NCBI RefSeq assembly: GCF_032854445.1
Contig: NC_088296.1
Span: forward strand, 684,001-748,000
Direction of reading: 5' to 3'
DNA: 64,000 nt
DNA from: Liolophura sinensis
Taxonomy: Eukaryota > Mollusca > Polyplacophora > Chitonida > Chitonidae
Made by a program: the position numbers and the translations under genes. This document shows, piece by piece, positions 1 to 12,600 of the stretch (within the stretch, counting starts at the first letter, position 1; every line of letters begins with the position of its first letter). Below the pieces are notes generated by a model that was not told the DNA's origin, did no database searches, and saw only the letters and a program-made list of their open reading frames with translations.

Positions 1-381
1 CTTAATGTTATTCTTTATACGCGTATGAAATTGTTAGCAGGTTTGGTCGGAAATAGATTGAACAAAAATGGCTAGCGTAAAATTTACTGAAAATACCATG
101 GTTTGTTTCTCTTGATTTTAGGTAGGCGGTAACGCTTAAGTGGCAGTCAGCTAAGTCACAAACGTCACTGATAGTCACAACCAATGAGGCACTTTGGAAA
201 GTTTAGGCAATTTAGGCAAATTTAGGCAAATTTAGGCAATGGATAAGTCAACATCGGGCATTTTACAGGTTTATATTAAAAAGCACCGGGACCATGTAAT
301 GGCGTTCCATATCGATAATTAAGACCCAATTCCAAAACAAACTAAAACACCAGTTCACAATGAATGACTTATTAAACGGGC
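1..381. other. Intergenic, no gene seen
   Basis: AT-rich sequence without a supported reading frame. The only structure is a short direct repeat of the word TTTAGGCAAA at about 203-240 (three to four copies). Confidence 0.5.
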
Positions 382-632
382 GGGGCTTCCGTGGCCGACG
401 GGGTTAGCACGCCAGCCGGGAGGAATCACGCAGGTGCCTCCCACAAATGTGGTCGCTGTGAGTTCAAGTCCACCCCATTCCGGGGTCTTCTCCGGGGAAT
501 ACCTGCTAGCAGCCTGCGGATGGTCGTGGGTTTCCCCCCAGCTCTTTCAGGTTTCCTCACACCATGCTGCTGGCCACAGTCATATAAGAGAAATATCCTT
601 GAGTACAGCGTAAAATACCAATGAAATAAATA
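382..632 (+). mobile_element. tRNA-derived SINE, near full length
   Basis: The element starts with GGGGCTTCCGTGGCC, has an A-box-like stretch (TGGCCGACGGGGTTAGC) and a B-box-like GTTCAAGTCC near 452-470. It continues through the shared 3' core (variant of CCGCCGTCGTATAAGTG, here GCCACAGTCATATAAGAG) and ends in an ATGAAATAAATAA tail. This is the commonest dispersed family in the window, with about 18 copies or fragments. Its layout (tRNA-like head, conserved core, A-rich 3' repeat) resembles MetaSINE-type elements of molluscs, but that family name is from memory and was not checked. Confidence 0.85.
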
Positions 633-1962
633 AGTATTAAGAGCATTTTACCACAATTACCAGCGTACCGCTGCGGACAGTGTAATACATGAACCTATAA
701 TACCCACGGAAACAATTGATAAGAACAATTTTAAGGACTTTTTTACCAAATTAACTGTATTATGATTAAGAAATTAACTTTATTTCAAACCATTGTAGAA
801 AAATGTATAAGTCATTATATCAAAATCACTGTGCTATCCATTTTGTAAACACGTATGTAATCATACTTTTTATGCTCAAGGGAAAGTGAATTAGAAGTGA
901 ATGCAATAAATTAAGCTGGAGATGTTGTGTAGAAATTTACACACATTTACGCATTTAGACCCATTTCATTATTAAATGGGGTATCGTGTGTTCATTTGAT
1001 TTATTTGCTTACTTCCAAAAAACCCCCAGGTATATAGTAGTTTGCTCTGGACTGTTTGCCGGGTGTGCATTATGTTTATTTAATAGATCAATACCAAAGA
1101 CCACAGGCTAAAGTTTTATGTCCGTATAAATTCTATGATGCTAAATGATTGCGCATATATACGGGTAATCTAGATAAGATATGTTGTAATACATAAATAA
1201 TAGCCACATAAAGATTTGGTTTGTTTATCTTAACAGTTTAGTGAACTGAACCTCTACATTAACGTACAATCGGGAAACATGATCATGAGACGTCATAGGG
1301 CCAACACTGTGTCCATACTGTAACCGTGCAGTTAATCTCCTAACGTGAACATATTCTCAACAGAAAATGGCTGCAATATTGTACAGGTAGTGTTAAGAAA
1401 AAAAGTCTTTCATTCATTCGATGTACACTGTGACTAAAATGAGCATTTCTCGCCTAAATTAATTTGGACCAAAGCTGTGTGGTATGTTGTTCATGAGGTT
1501 TTGGGCAACTACAGGTATTGCAAGACACTGGTCAGTTCAGCCATGGGCCCATATGTGGAACTGCCGGAGAAAAGTTGTATTGTAGTCTGTTTTGGGGCTG
1601 AGAATTTGTAAAAACTATATAAGCCACATAATTTATGTAGTAACTAATTTTCACATAGAAAACTGTCATATCACGTTGTCAGCAAATTGTAGTACTTCGT
1701 TATTTTACAAATGTTATTTTACCACTATCTTCCTCCTACTTTGACCCCAAGCACTCACTCCTCCTACTTTGTACACCTCTACTATCGCTTTGTAAGTGAG
1801 CTTTTTGCTTGTTCATTCTAACATGAATTAACTACAACCAGAAGTGTGTTGTTATTGTGACCTACTGGAATTGGTCGACGGCCAAATCCGCTATTGCCGA
1901 CTCGGTACAGAAACAGAGTCTAAGTAGTCTAAGTCTAGTGTTCCTCTTTTCTGAACAGACCA
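633..1962. other. Intergenic, nothing recognised
   Basis: About 1.3 kb of AT-rich DNA with no long open frame, array or recognisable element on either strand. Confidence 0.4.
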
Positions 1963-2062
1963 TTTATTTATTTATTTGATTGGTGTTTTACGTCGTACTG
2001 AACAATATTCCACTGATACGACGACGGCCAGCATTATGGGGGGGGGGGGGGAGGAAACCGGT
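1963..2062 (-). mobile_element. SINE 3' fragment (minus strand)
   Basis: Reverse-strand copy of the 3' part of the common SINE: the tail (TTTATTTATTTGATTGGTG on the + strand), then the core GACGACGGCCAGCATTATG, then a run of about 14 G at 2037-2051 and GAGGAAACCGG. The tRNA-like head is missing. Confidence 0.75.
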
Positions 2063-2084
2063 TGGAGCCAGGTGGAAACTAACG

Positions 2085-2232
2085 ACTATGCGTAGAAGTA
2101 ACCATAGAATGGGACAACGTAGGGAGCAAAACGGAGCTACGGCATAGTTGACAAGTGGTCCCACGTAAACGGTGAGAGCTAATCTCTTGTCAATTTAGCT
2201 TCGTTAACATTTTATTCTAACTGTTCATGGAA
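2085..2232 (+). repeat. Dispersed repeat 'R1', copy 1
   Basis: One of about eight copies of a family marked by the ordered words CACGTAA-CGGTGA, CTTGTCAATTTA and TTATTCTAACTGTTCATG. Here it runs directly into the 39-bp array that follows. No coding capacity is visible; class unknown. Confidence 0.6.
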
Positions 2233-2234
2233 GT

Positions 2235-2620
2235 GCTTAGGTAATAGCAGCTTATACAGGCCTTAGCACCAGGACTTGAATCGTAGCAGCTTATACAGGC
2301 CTTAGCACCAGGATGTAAATACTAGCAGCTTATACAGGCCTTAGCACCAGGACTTAGATAGTAGCGGCTTATACAGGCCTTAGCACCAGGACTTATATAG
2401 GAGGAGCTTATACAGGCCTTAGCAGCAGGACTTAGATAGTAGCAGCTTATACAGGCCTTAGCACCAGGATGTATATACCAGCAGCTTATACAGGCCTTAG
2501 CACCAGGATGTAATTACTAGCATCTTATACAGGCCTTAGCACCAGGATGTAAATACTAGCAGCTTATACAGGCCTTAGCACCAGGATGTAAATACTAGCA
2601 TCTTATACAGGCCTTAGCAA
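2235..2620 (+). repeat. Minisatellite, 39-bp unit, about 10 copies
   Basis: Units follow the pattern AGCAGCTTATACAGGCC + TTAGCACCAGGATGTAAATACT with small substitutions (GCAGC/GCATC/GCGGC; ACTTAGATAGT versus ATGTAAATACT). The array sits at the end of an R1 copy, and the word TAGCACCAGG resembles TAGCACCATGG found at the matching place in other R1 copies (28270, and 46780 on the minus strand), so it was probably seeded from R1. Confidence 0.9.
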
Positions 2621-3097
2621 CATTACTACTCACTCGTGTAAATACAATGAATTAGACGTCACAGATATGGCCTACCATTACTCAAAACGCTCTGTAGTAA
2701 TCATATTTACTTAACAGCCCAATAAAAGCCCAGTGACAAGACAAATCACGTATCTGAGGGTTTTCCAAATGGAATCCCCACTATGCTATTTTAAGTACAA
2801 TTAACGTATTTTGGCTCTAGACCAAATGGCTGTTTGTGCATTGTTTTCATATTTCTGTTTACAAACTGTGATGCCATAGCAAAATTTGAGAACCTTACGA
2901 CCAGACCATTATGCAAACTAGTACACTTGGTAATGAACAAATAGATAAGACAGGATCCGATTCTACAATACGAGTATTGACATACGCCAAAATTTAAAAC
3001 TGTTCTATTAAAAACTGAATGAGTGAGGCGTACAAAAGATACAAAAATAAACTCCGAAATCATAACTAAACTTTGTACATCAGTCAAAACTGGATTT

Positions 3098-3349
3098 GTG
3101 GATAGCCGCTCTGGTTAGCTCACCAGCGCGGAGCAATGGCCCAGGTGCCTCTCACTAATGCGGTCCAGCACATGCTGGCTTCCTCTCAGGCCTTTAGATA
3201 GTCTGACAGATGGTCGTGAGTTTCAACCCCATCCCCTCCCCCACCCCCCTGTTCTGAACGGTTTCCTGTGACCATTATGTTGGCCGCCGTCGTATAAGTG
3301 AAATATTCTTGATATATACTTCAAAATACCAATGAAATAATAAATAAAT
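3098..3349 (+). mobile_element. tRNA-derived SINE, near full length
   Basis: Head with GCCGCTCTGGTTAGCTCACC, B-box region degraded, then CTGGCTTCCTCTC, a C-rich stretch at 3225-3252, the core TTGGCCGCCGTCGTATAAG and an AATAATAAATAAAT tail. Same family as 382-632. Confidence 0.85.
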
Positions 3350-3689
3350 GGATTTATGTAATGGGACCCGGTTGATATGTGCTCATTTTTGCTAAGGACA
3401 TTAAGCTAATTCAGTGAAACGGAGAGAAACAAATGACCTCGAGTTCGTAAAATCTCAAACAGCATGCCATATGACGTAATGGTCGATGTATAACTGAAAG
3501 CAAGGTTTCATTTGGACATACATGGGTAGACATGATAAACATTGAAGCTGCTATGTCTTTGTATATCCTTGAGAGTCGTAGTATTATGTGAGTTCTCTAT
3601 AGGTATCATCAGTCTAACGATTTTTAAGCCTTCTGCATTATGAATACCATTTTAAGAAGTGTTTTCGGTATATAGCTATGTCTATATAT

Positions 3690-3796
3690 ACCAGATATCA
3701 CACATGAATATACCAGATATCACACATGAATATACCAGATATCACACATGAATATACCAGATATCACACATGGATATACCAGATATCACACATGAA
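3690..3796 (+). repeat. Short tandem repeat, 22-bp unit, five copies
   Basis: Near-perfect repetition of TATACCAGATATCACACATG plus AA; one unit differs (ATGGA). No gene context. Confidence 0.9.
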
Positions 3797-4014
3797 TAAG
3801 AAAAAAGCACATAAAAATCTTAAAACTTACGGTGAATAGAGATCCGAGTCTCGGCTGACGGTTGAAGACCTGTCGTCGAGTCTATATCGTTCAGACTGGG
3901 TTTTTTTATACGTGTACATTAACAAGGTAGTTCACGAGTGTCTGTCGGTCAGCAGGATGTATCTATCAACCAATCAACGCAAAGTTGATCACTAACACCA
4001 TAGTGTTAAACAAT

Positions 4015-4215
4015 ACATCAAGTAGACTGGTAAATGATCGCACGTAACCGGTGAAATACAGCCTCATGTCAATTTACCTCAGTCAGGGTTTCATTCTAAC
4101 TGTTCATGTATGGCTTAAGCAGAATAAGGTAAGAAAAATGCAGTCATGTTACTTGTAAATCAATAGATGTCACTTGTCTAGAAATACACAGACTACTGTG
4201 TTGTCATCAGAATAA
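4015..4215 (+). repeat. Dispersed repeat 'R1', copy 2
   Basis: Contains the family words CACGTAACCGGTGAAATACA, TGTCAATTTACCTCAGTCAG and TTCTAACTGTTCATGTA, then GGCTTAAGCAGAATAAGGTA. This is the fuller organisation of the family without a tandem array. Confidence 0.65.
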
Positions 4216-4254
4216 ACGGATTTGTACTATGCTGTGGCGACCATGCAGTATTTT

Positions 4255-4425
4255 ATGGGTGGCTGGAAGCCGTGGTGCCCCAGGTGGCATGTCATATTAG
4301 AGGAAGGCACTTCCTCTCCAGAACCGATTGGGTGGCCTAATGGCTAGAAATTTCGACATCGGGTAACGGAGGGAACATGACTGGCTGACCCGGTGTCAGC
4401 ATACGCATAGATTATACTCACTGCA
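4255..4425 (+). repeat. Dispersed repeat 'R2', copy 1
   Basis: Contains GGCACTTCCTCTCC and GGGAACATGACTGGCTGACC followed by CGGTGTCAGCATA. A second copy with the same words lies at 13345-13640. Probably a non-autonomous mobile element of unknown class. Confidence 0.5.
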
Positions 4426-4429
4426 GAAT

Positions 4430-5725
4430 TTAAAAAACTCGAGCTGAAGTGTCCTAGGTACACTAGCTTTTGCTTAAATAACATTTATGCTGGGCAATTT
4501 ATATATCTGGAGACCAAGTCATTCATTCGTATACCAGCCGTCAGACTAGCAACACTCTTGTTGGAGACAGGGCGTTGAGGATGTGTGGCGATCGGTGTTA
4601 TGGTTGTATCTAAATCCCCTTTCTCCGGTACTACCGGCGGTCCATGCATCTGTGTTACACTTTAATACGTGGGCATGTTGTTTATGTGAACAGTTGCTGT
4701 CGAACTCAGATACCATTGCTTCTGTTCGACCAGACAATTATTCACGAGCTACGAGTTCGAAATATGAATTGATGTCATTCCTTAAATATGGACTGTCTTC
4801 CCTGAATCATGGAAACCGCTTCTCTCTTACATGTTACCAGTTTTATTTGAAATTTATTAATTATACCTTACAGATTCATTTGGAAACTGGTGTTTGGAAT
4901 TGTTTAGTTAATGGGCCTTTCGTTAGCGACTTGGACCGCGTTTTCATGATCTACGATTGCTACACGATTGGCACCTGAAATTTAGATTTGGTTGAGTTTG
5001 CGTTGGAGGACCCAGTGCTTTCTAAATCGGTTGCGACAGCATGTAAAAGCAGGAGTTGGTATGGATGAGGTTAACTCGGAAAACATGAAGACCGTATTAT
5101 TACCATATTTTCTGGTTTAACTCTTTAAGTTTCGTTTTAATCTTACATGTACATTACTGACAATTTTTGACGAATTTTTAAACACGAGTGTCTTTGTTTT
5201 CGTGAACATCAACGCTCAAAAAATTGCGCAAAGTCGTGTTAAATGTATCCCACGGATGGAGGTCGTTTAAATAACGTGCCTTTTTATATTAGATTACCCA
5301 CGCCCTTCTCAGGTCACGGGCGAACTAAGGGATTTATATGCTGTACGTCTTCATGATATTGTATTCCCGTATAAACGAGGATCGCTGTGGTAGTCCGGGG
5401 AGAAAAGAGTAGGACCTCAGCCCTCTAGACAATGTTGTCGTGAAAGGCAACTAACATAGAGCTCTCCCGTGTGGGCCCAGTGAATATAATTGGCTCACAT
5501 CTTCTCGATTTGTGTGAGAGGCAATCAAGGAGCGACCTGTTGGCCGTGGGCTGTGAACCGTGATGGAGGAGGACGGTATCCTGGTGGCTAAGGGCGTGTT
5601 GATCTTACGGAGTCCTCTCGCTCAACCCTTACCTCTCTGCAGAGAAACGCAGGGCACGTCTTGCCACTTACTGATCCCAAGTTCTTTTTACCGACGTCTT
5701 CAACTGAAGAATTACTATATCTATA
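4430..5725. other. Intergenic, no supported gene
   Basis: Open frames of up to 131 codons occur (4583-4978) but show no domain, splice structure or composition that supports them. Confidence 0.4.
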
Positions 5726-5726
5726 A

Positions 5727-6180
5727 TACGGTTTGCGGGACTACGGTTTGGGGCGGTGGTTCATGGGTCAGTCGTGTAGTGGGTGCTAGATGCGTGATTT
5801 TTTCATGGGTGAAGAATGGAGGAGTTCGCAGTGGAGAATCTGGTTTGCGGGACTACGGTTTGGCGCGGTGGTTCATGGGTCAGTCGGGCAGTGCTGCTAG
5901 ATGCGTGATTTTTTTTCACGGGTGAAGAATGGAGGAGTTCGCTGTGGAGAATCTGGTTTGCGGGACTACGGTTTGGTGCGGTGGTTCATGGGGTCAGTCG
6001 GGTAGTACGTGCTTGATGCGTGATTTTTTTTCACGGGTGAAGAATGGAGGAGTTCGCTGTGGAGAATCTGGTTTGCGGGACTACGGTTTGGTGCGGTGGT
6101 TCATGGGGTCAGTCGGGTAGTACGTGCTTGATGCGAGATTTTTATCATGAGTGGGGAATGGAGGAGTTCGTGGTGGAGAA
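5727..6180 (+). repeat. Tandem repeat, about 115-bp unit, four copies
   Basis: Each unit contains CTGGTTTGCGGGACTACGG, GCGGTGGTTCATGGG, a T-run (ATTTTTTTTCACGGG) and GAATGGAGGAGTTCG. Units start near 5727, 5844, 5959 and 6074. The two middle units are nearly identical, the outer ones more diverged. The repeat makes overlapping repetitive open frames that should not be read as proteins. Confidence 0.85.
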
Positions 6181-6589
6181 TTGGGCTTGCCCGTTTAAGC
6201 CATCTATCCGAGAATACCTTTCGTGGAACCCTTGGGGTGTTTCCTGGTGGGTATACCCAGGTTCAGACACCACCCGTGTTGGCACTCCATGGTGGATCGG
6301 GGATGGTGAATCTTGAATTAAACCTAAATATGACTTCCATAAGCATGTCGTCAAATGTGTCTAAAAACGAAACAATGGGATACGGTGGGTCAAACAATTG
6401 ACTTGCCTTTATATTGAGAAGGACAAGTTAAACAAGTCAAAACCTTCGATCGGGAGATGTCCTGATCGAATGTTTTCGTAAACAGCCGGCAATAAATTTA
6501 ATTTCCTTAAAAAAAATAAATGATATTTCAGTTGTCGTGCTTCCACACACAACATTAAATTCCAGTCAGGAAATGATCTGGGATAGAGA

Positions 6590-7260
6590 TCAGGACCTCG
6601 CAGACTTCAGATGTATTCCGAACTAAAATCCAAAATGGGTTGTAAATATCAAACTATTCAAACGACTTGGTACTATATACAACAAAACTTGGGGCATAGC
6701 AATGGCCAATGTCGAAATTAGCTGGTTTTCGTCCGATGTGCAGGAGAGGGCCATGACGGCTTCGACTGTACTAAGACAGTAAACTATTTAAATAGCGGCG
6801 AATCACATTTGGCCTCGTCTAAGGACTGTTCTCTTTTTAAAAGAGAGTCGGGCTATTACATTGTAAGTTCAAAAAAATTTACCTTTTCAAGAAGCACGTC
6901 GCCTGATCTCTTCCTCGACCACTCCATTGAAAACTTCGTTCGCCAGTGTGGTCAAGAGTATGTCAATATCTGTTGGCATTCAAACATCTTTAACTTGGCA
7001 CACTGGTGACAATAAATCTAAAGCATTATCTCTGACAGAGTTACTTAAAACTGTAAGTGGAACTACTTCTTCGTCATATTCTGCCCAGACAGTGAAACCT
7101 GATACCGAAAAACGAAACTATATATGATAGTACCTCTGCTCCCGCCCACAAAAATATATCTAAATTTGCTCAAAAGGATATACTCAACATAATCGTAAAC
7201 TTATCTAAGGCCACTGGAGACTGGGTTCAAACGTATAATAAATGTGGAAAGTTGAAGGGT
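6590..7260 (+). mobile_element. Degraded LINE fragment (ORF1-like)
   Basis: A short open stretch (about 6865-7010) reads FSRSTSPDLFLDHSIENF. A minus-strand stretch at 33726-33925 reads FSRSTSPHLFLEHYPENF, and the DNA also aligns. The shared peptide is therefore from a dispersed element; its position upstream of an RT remnant at 32.1-33.3 kb suggests ORF1 of a non-LTR retrotransposon. Frames are broken. Confidence 0.5.
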
Positions 7261-7280
7261 GCTGATCATTCGCAATATAC

Positions 7281-7364
7281 ATCCCACCATAATGCTGACC
7301 GCCGTCGCATAAGTCAAATATTCTTGAGTACGGCGTTAAACACCAATCAAATAAATAAATAAAT
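7281..7364 (+). mobile_element. SINE 3' fragment
   Basis: CCCACCATAATGCTGACCGCC core, TTCTTGAGTACGGCGTTAAA and an AATAAATAAATAAAT tail, directly after the LINE ORF1-like fragment. Confidence 0.85.
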
Positions 7365-7765
7365 ATGAAAGGTCTTTGTTTGGACGGATGACAATGCGAT
7401 TTGCCTGTTCGATCAGTATTTGTATGAATTGTTAACTCAGTAAGTTACAGGTACATCTAAGTTATACAATGATAGGAGACAACTTGTTCGTTTGATCCAT
7501 GGAAGTAAGTTATCAGATAATAATGATTGATTGTTTGCAGGCTCCTCTGGAAGTGCGAATTACGTAGATGTATAATGAACTGCCGCTTGGGTAGCGCCCA
7601 CTTTTTGCAGTAAATAATGGTTGTCATGTTTTGTGTTATGAGTGTCGTGTTTTGCGTCTTGTGGTATGGCATAAAAAACATATTGCGCATTTTTCGTGTA
7701 AAAAAAAACTGATGTTCATAGTTGAACTTATTATACCTTTAAAAGAACAGTTGACTTATTTCACA

Positions 7766-7930
7766 GGTCAGCTTCGGTTGGCTTCCTCTTCGGCCGTATC
7801 TGAGAAGGCCTGGCAGAAACCTGTAGTTGGTCGTTCCCTGGCTCCGTTCGTTTATCTCGCAAAATTGATGCTGGTCGCCAAAATAATGCTGAATACGGCG
7901 TATAACACTCAAATAAATAAATAAATAAAT
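7766..7930 (+). mobile_element. Diverged SINE copy, 3' two thirds
   Basis: Has GGTTGGCTTCCTCTTCGGCC, the middle segment GAGAAGGCCTGGCAG, a diverged core (ATGCTGGTCGCCAAAATAATG) and a four-unit AAAT tail. The core is partly rearranged. Confidence 0.75.
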
Positions 7931-7934
7931 ATTT

Positions 7935-9470
7935 AACAGGTAAAAGGACTGCGCACACCCCCTGTGGCTCTAATAGTGGGTATAGTGGGATTACCCACCT
8001 TCGCTGGATTTAAACGAACCCACACGTTACAAACGGTACATCTTTTCTGGGACTATATGTATACATAGATTTCCTTCGAAGGGTCCTGCACAGGGCGTGA
8101 GCATATGTTGCCCTGTAGCATTTGTCAGATTCTGAGCGTTTCTATTTTAACCAAGTTATTATTGCCTACGGTTATTGTATAAAATGCCTTCTCTCTAAGT
8201 TTTTTTAAGTTTTACAGTGAATATAATTTTATTGTAAGCTCGTCCAAAATCCCTGGCATTATGCTTCATGATTGTGTCTGGTTCCACTTTACCCGGGTCT
8301 AGGTACACGCCTTAAAAACTGATTTCACTCAGTCGCCTAGAACATACCTTGCGTCTTTCCAACATCGTTAACAACTGTCAATTCCCTTTCCATGATTCCG
8401 TCCTATTTTCATAGTTTATATACATTCTTAGTTCCTTTGTGGATTACGTTAAACGTCGTGTTGGGAATAGGCCTTACTGTTATTGACCTGAAACGTCCTT
8501 AGTGGCTGACGGCTGGTATACGAATGTCTGTTTAAATGCATAGATTCATCGCATGTGTATTTATGTGTATTTATTTTACTGCTGTGCTCAATAATTTTTC
8601 TATTATAAGACGATGGTAAGTTTTATGGACGGAGGAAATTGGAGTGCCCGGGATAAACCATCGACCGCTGGCAAGTTGTTGACGGGATTTTCACCAAGTG
8701 ACATACAGATATGCCGTATTGATGCAAGACAAATTGTCTTCAGCGAACGTTGAACTACGGAATCGGCTACTCCAGCTTTGACGACCGCTTGTTTACACCA
8801 AGCTTCCACCAGCTGTGGCAGCAGGAGACAACTAGTTAATTTCATATCCAAAACTGGTTTTGATCCCGCACATCCTGTGTCGATGAGATTGATAGACAGG
8901 TCTCTGTAACCGTCACGTCCCGTTCCATCGTATACTATAATATATATTAAACATTTGAACGTATGGAAACGCTGATATCGTCCGCTTCCTTTCCAGAAAA
9001 CATAGATCAATAAACTACGGGAGATCGGTAAACCACTTTTTCACACATCGTTAACGTTAGGTTTCTACAAGAGGTTAAGGCTGTTCTCACACCATTAAGG
9101 TACACATCCCCACAATTGAGGTAAAAACTTGTCACTAATTGGACAAAACACCTGTCCATTTACCTGTCGTTAGACACGATCTCAAACGCCCCGGCTATAC
9201 GGACTTTTCTTATCCACATCACGTACTTGGGCCGAGGAGAGCTTTGATAGATCGGGATGTAGCGTCCGTGCCCAGCTGGTGGGAGTCTGGAGCGGGAAGT
9301 GGGAGGCGTGTGTCCGGGGAAAACCTAACACAAGGAACACAGGTATATCTACAGGCTCTCTACAGCGTGTCTGACACACCGCCACGCGCAAGCGCACACA
9401 AACCTATACAGTTGCTTAGTGTCATACTGAATCTTTCTGCACTTATTTATTTTGTCTCCCGCTTTTCGGT
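7935..9470. other. Upstream flank of tyrosinase, no confident gene
   Basis: A minus-strand open frame of 135 codons (9010 to 8603) has no recognisable domain. No TATA box is evident in the 350 bases before the tyrosinase ATG at 9471, although short E-box-like words (CACCTG, CAGCTG) occur. If the tyrosinase has a 5'-untranslated exon it could lie here, but no signal decides it. Confidence 0.3.
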
Positions 9471-9675
9471 ATGCCGTATGTCTGGACAATCGGCTCTTCA
9501 AATGACTCCCAAAAAGTGCTAACGGCGGTGCTGTCAGGGGTCGTCACTGGTCTCTTATCTGGGGTCATCTGTGGGCTTCTCCTCATCCATATCCCTAGCG
9601 TTGATGCCCAGTTTCCGGCGATCTGCGCTTGGAACGTCACCCGCTCTGGAGTGTGTTGTCCGGCCTGGTCGGAAG
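9471..9675 (+). CDS. Tyrosinase exon 1: signal peptide and N-terminal Cys motif
   Basis: The ATG at 9471 is the first in frame after a TAG at 9417. Residues 18-40 are strongly hydrophobic, and cleavage is plausible after VDA (residue 46), leaving QFPAIC at the mature end. The motif VCCPAW (61-66) matches the ECCPPW region just after the signal peptide of vertebrate tyrosinases. The donor is GAAG|GTAAGG, phase 1, which completes a Gly codon with the first two bases of exon 2. Confidence 0.85.
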
Positions 9676-12600
9676 GTAAGGCCAGGACGGAGGGAGAGGA
9701 GGGTCTTCACCCGTATCTCATTGAACCAATGTAAATTTTTATACATGCTTTTAATTTGGGTTTTAAATTTCGATGCGTCTCGCAAGAAGTGGCGATAATG
9801 AACTCATTTTTTTTATATTTTGAGCTAGATGTTAATCAATGATTTGGGAATTCAAGCGTCAGTTTTTGGATTGACAAGTTTCGTAAGCATTTCATCTCAA
9901 ATTTATAGCTGGAATAAAAGAACACAAAGTTGTCGTAAACATGAGAAGATTAGCAGGTACGCAGGAAACAGATCTGGAACTCTGTCGACATTAATCTACC
10001 AGCAAACCTTGACCGCCGTGCAATACTCGCAAAACCCCAAAATTCACAAATAAAATTATCGTACATTTTGATAATACTCGTATATAACATAGACTTGAAT
10101 AACTTTTAATTTTATTCTCACTTAATTTTAAATTTGAAATTCATTGATGTAAGTAAATTGTTTTCGATTTCACCCAAATCTGACTTAAGCTCAAATTTAC
10201 ACTTTAGAATAATCTCCTAACAGGGTAGATCAAACAGGTATTTATTTCACATTGCCTCATACTGCGTTAGGCGTTTCTTTTCGCCATTTAAACATTAAGT
10301 TAATTTATTTGATTTATTTGTTTCATTGGTGTCTTACGCCTCACTCAAGAAAATTTCACTTATACTGCGGGCAGGTTTATACATAAAGAAATGAAGCTGC
10401 TCAGAGGCTCGGGAAAACCACTGCACGTGTCCGGGTATAGACTTTCCACCTGCCGTATTGTGGTTTGTATCTTATCCCTGCATAAACCGGGATTCTACTT
10501 GTGAACTATTTTCCGATGTCTGCTCCGTTTTCAATATTTTCATGCTATTGCTTATTAAATGTTATAAACCAAAGTTATTTTGAGTAATTTTTGAGACCAG
10601 TCACGTCTGCAATGTAAATACTAATCCGCTCAATTTAACACAATAATATCATAGCGATGCTAGAATACATTGTGTCACTGTAACATTTGAGCAACACTTT
10701 ACACCGTTACACAAACAAAAGTATTCTACTACAATAATAACAAGATTAACAAAACAAGCCTGTCATGTGATAAACCCAGTAGTTTGTAACAATAATGCGA
10801 TCTGTTCTGTCATCACTCAAAAAACTTTGCAGTCCGTGAAATTAACAATTTTAAAGGTTAATAAATTGTTATTAACATCACCGCATTTTGAAAATCTAAT
10901 TCAGGTTAAGGCGTGCTACACGCCAGCAGTGTGTTACGTACTACGATTTAAGCGTTTACTCCAACAGTCGAAATACACCACCAAATGAGGCAGGTAATCA
11001 CCTGTAACGTGTGGCCATTTGCCAGTTATTACACTATCGTTGTTAACTGGTTTTACTTTTCATGTTGTAGTCTTTAAAACACGGAAATTCACAGGCAAAT
11101 TGAAAGAGACCTAATTTTAAAATTTGATTTTATTATAATTAAAAATAATTGGCCATTTTGACACATTTATCATCACTTGTAAGTGCGCCACCTTGGTAGT
11201 TTGAGACTCATTTGCTGCCTCCAACATGCATACCTTTTTAAAAGAAACAACTATTAAAGGTTAATTTCTTAACGCATATGTTCGTTCTTTAAGGCGCACC
11301 GGGCCTACCTGCAGTGCCTTGGTATTATTGCCATATCGTCTGTGAAAATTCTCTAATGAAAAATGTTACTGTTAATAATGCCATCTAGGTTTTGTTGTGA
11401 CAGACGGAAGTTTAGTTTGTGGAGGACGAGACAGAGGGCGCTGTGTGAGGCTACACAGCGAAGATGACGTCAGTCGTGTACCGAATGACTATAATCATGA
11501 CGACCGGCTGTACTGGCCGACCCGGATGATTCAATTCGCGTGTGAATGTTACGGCAACTACGCCGGGTACATGTGCCAGGAATGCCGGGAAGGTTTCAGG
11601 GGGGACAACTGCACCGTAAAATTTACGAAACTGCGACGTAATCTAAACACACTGAGTCTGATGGAAAAGCAGTACATCGTGCGTGTGATGAACGCCGCAA
11701 GATACGTACAGAGTGATTATGTGATTCAAAACATGACGTACAGCTCAGACCCGTCGCGTGACCCTCAGTTTGTGAACGCGTCTGTGTTCGATTACTTGGC
11801 TTTCTTGCATTACTACGCCTCGCGGATGACAAACCTTGGTGGCAACGGCAAATGCGAGAACGCCACCTACCGGATGGATTGTGCACACAGGGGTTCTAAT
11901 TTCCCGCTCTGGCATCGCTACTACATGATACTATGGGAGAGAGAAATGGGGAAAATCGCCGGAAACTCCACTTTCAGTTTCCCTTACTGGGATTGGGTAG
12001 ACGGTGGTACCACGTGTGAACTCTGTACTGATGAATTTCTCGGTGCCACCAATGTGTCCGACGCGGACAAGCGGATTCGTACCACAAACGTCATCTCCAC
12101 GTGGTACGTGCTGTGCTACATTCTCAACGAGTGCGAGACATGTGACCCCGGCATCAGCTTTGCACTCGTCCGATATCCTGGCAACAACACTGACGAGGCA
12201 GCGCGCTTGCCCACCGCCCAGGAAGTGGACAGTTTCATGGCGCTGGATACATACGATTACCCAGACTTCGTGGTGAGCTCACGTCCGACAAGCTTCAGGG
12301 CGAGGATTGAGGGCTACTCAACAATTCATGGACCAACAGCCAAGCTCAAGATGCACAACCTGGTACAAGATTCTTCTAACGCCTTTTAATTATTTATTTA
12401 CAAAACTGCATTTTTAAACTGTACAGTATGTACATACGTACTGAAGTACATAGACACACAGTTCCCTAGGAGCTCTGCCCGATTTCCTCCCACCATGATG
12501 CTGGCCGCCGTTGTATAAGTGAGGCGTAGGCACTCAGTTCCCCCGGGGTTCTGTCTGGTTTCCTCCCACAATAATGCTGGCCGCCGTTGTATAAGTGAGG

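Noticed and set aside
4583-4978. 131-codon + frame
   Set aside because: No recognisable domain, no splice structure, and another frame overlaps on the opposite strand. Treated as chance.
8603-9010. 135-codon minus-strand frame upstream of tyrosinase
   Set aside because: Not recognised; lacks support beyond length. Could be a decayed element, so it is mentioned only in the flank entry.
9100-9470. MITF-type M-box controlling tyrosinase
   Set aside because: Only partial matches (ATCACGTACT, CACCTG) are present; not enough to call a regulatory site.
9139-9522. 127-codon + frame overlapping tyrosinase exon 1
   Set aside because: It is out of frame with exon 1, which has the signal peptide, CCPAW motif and matching donor phase. 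No domain seen.
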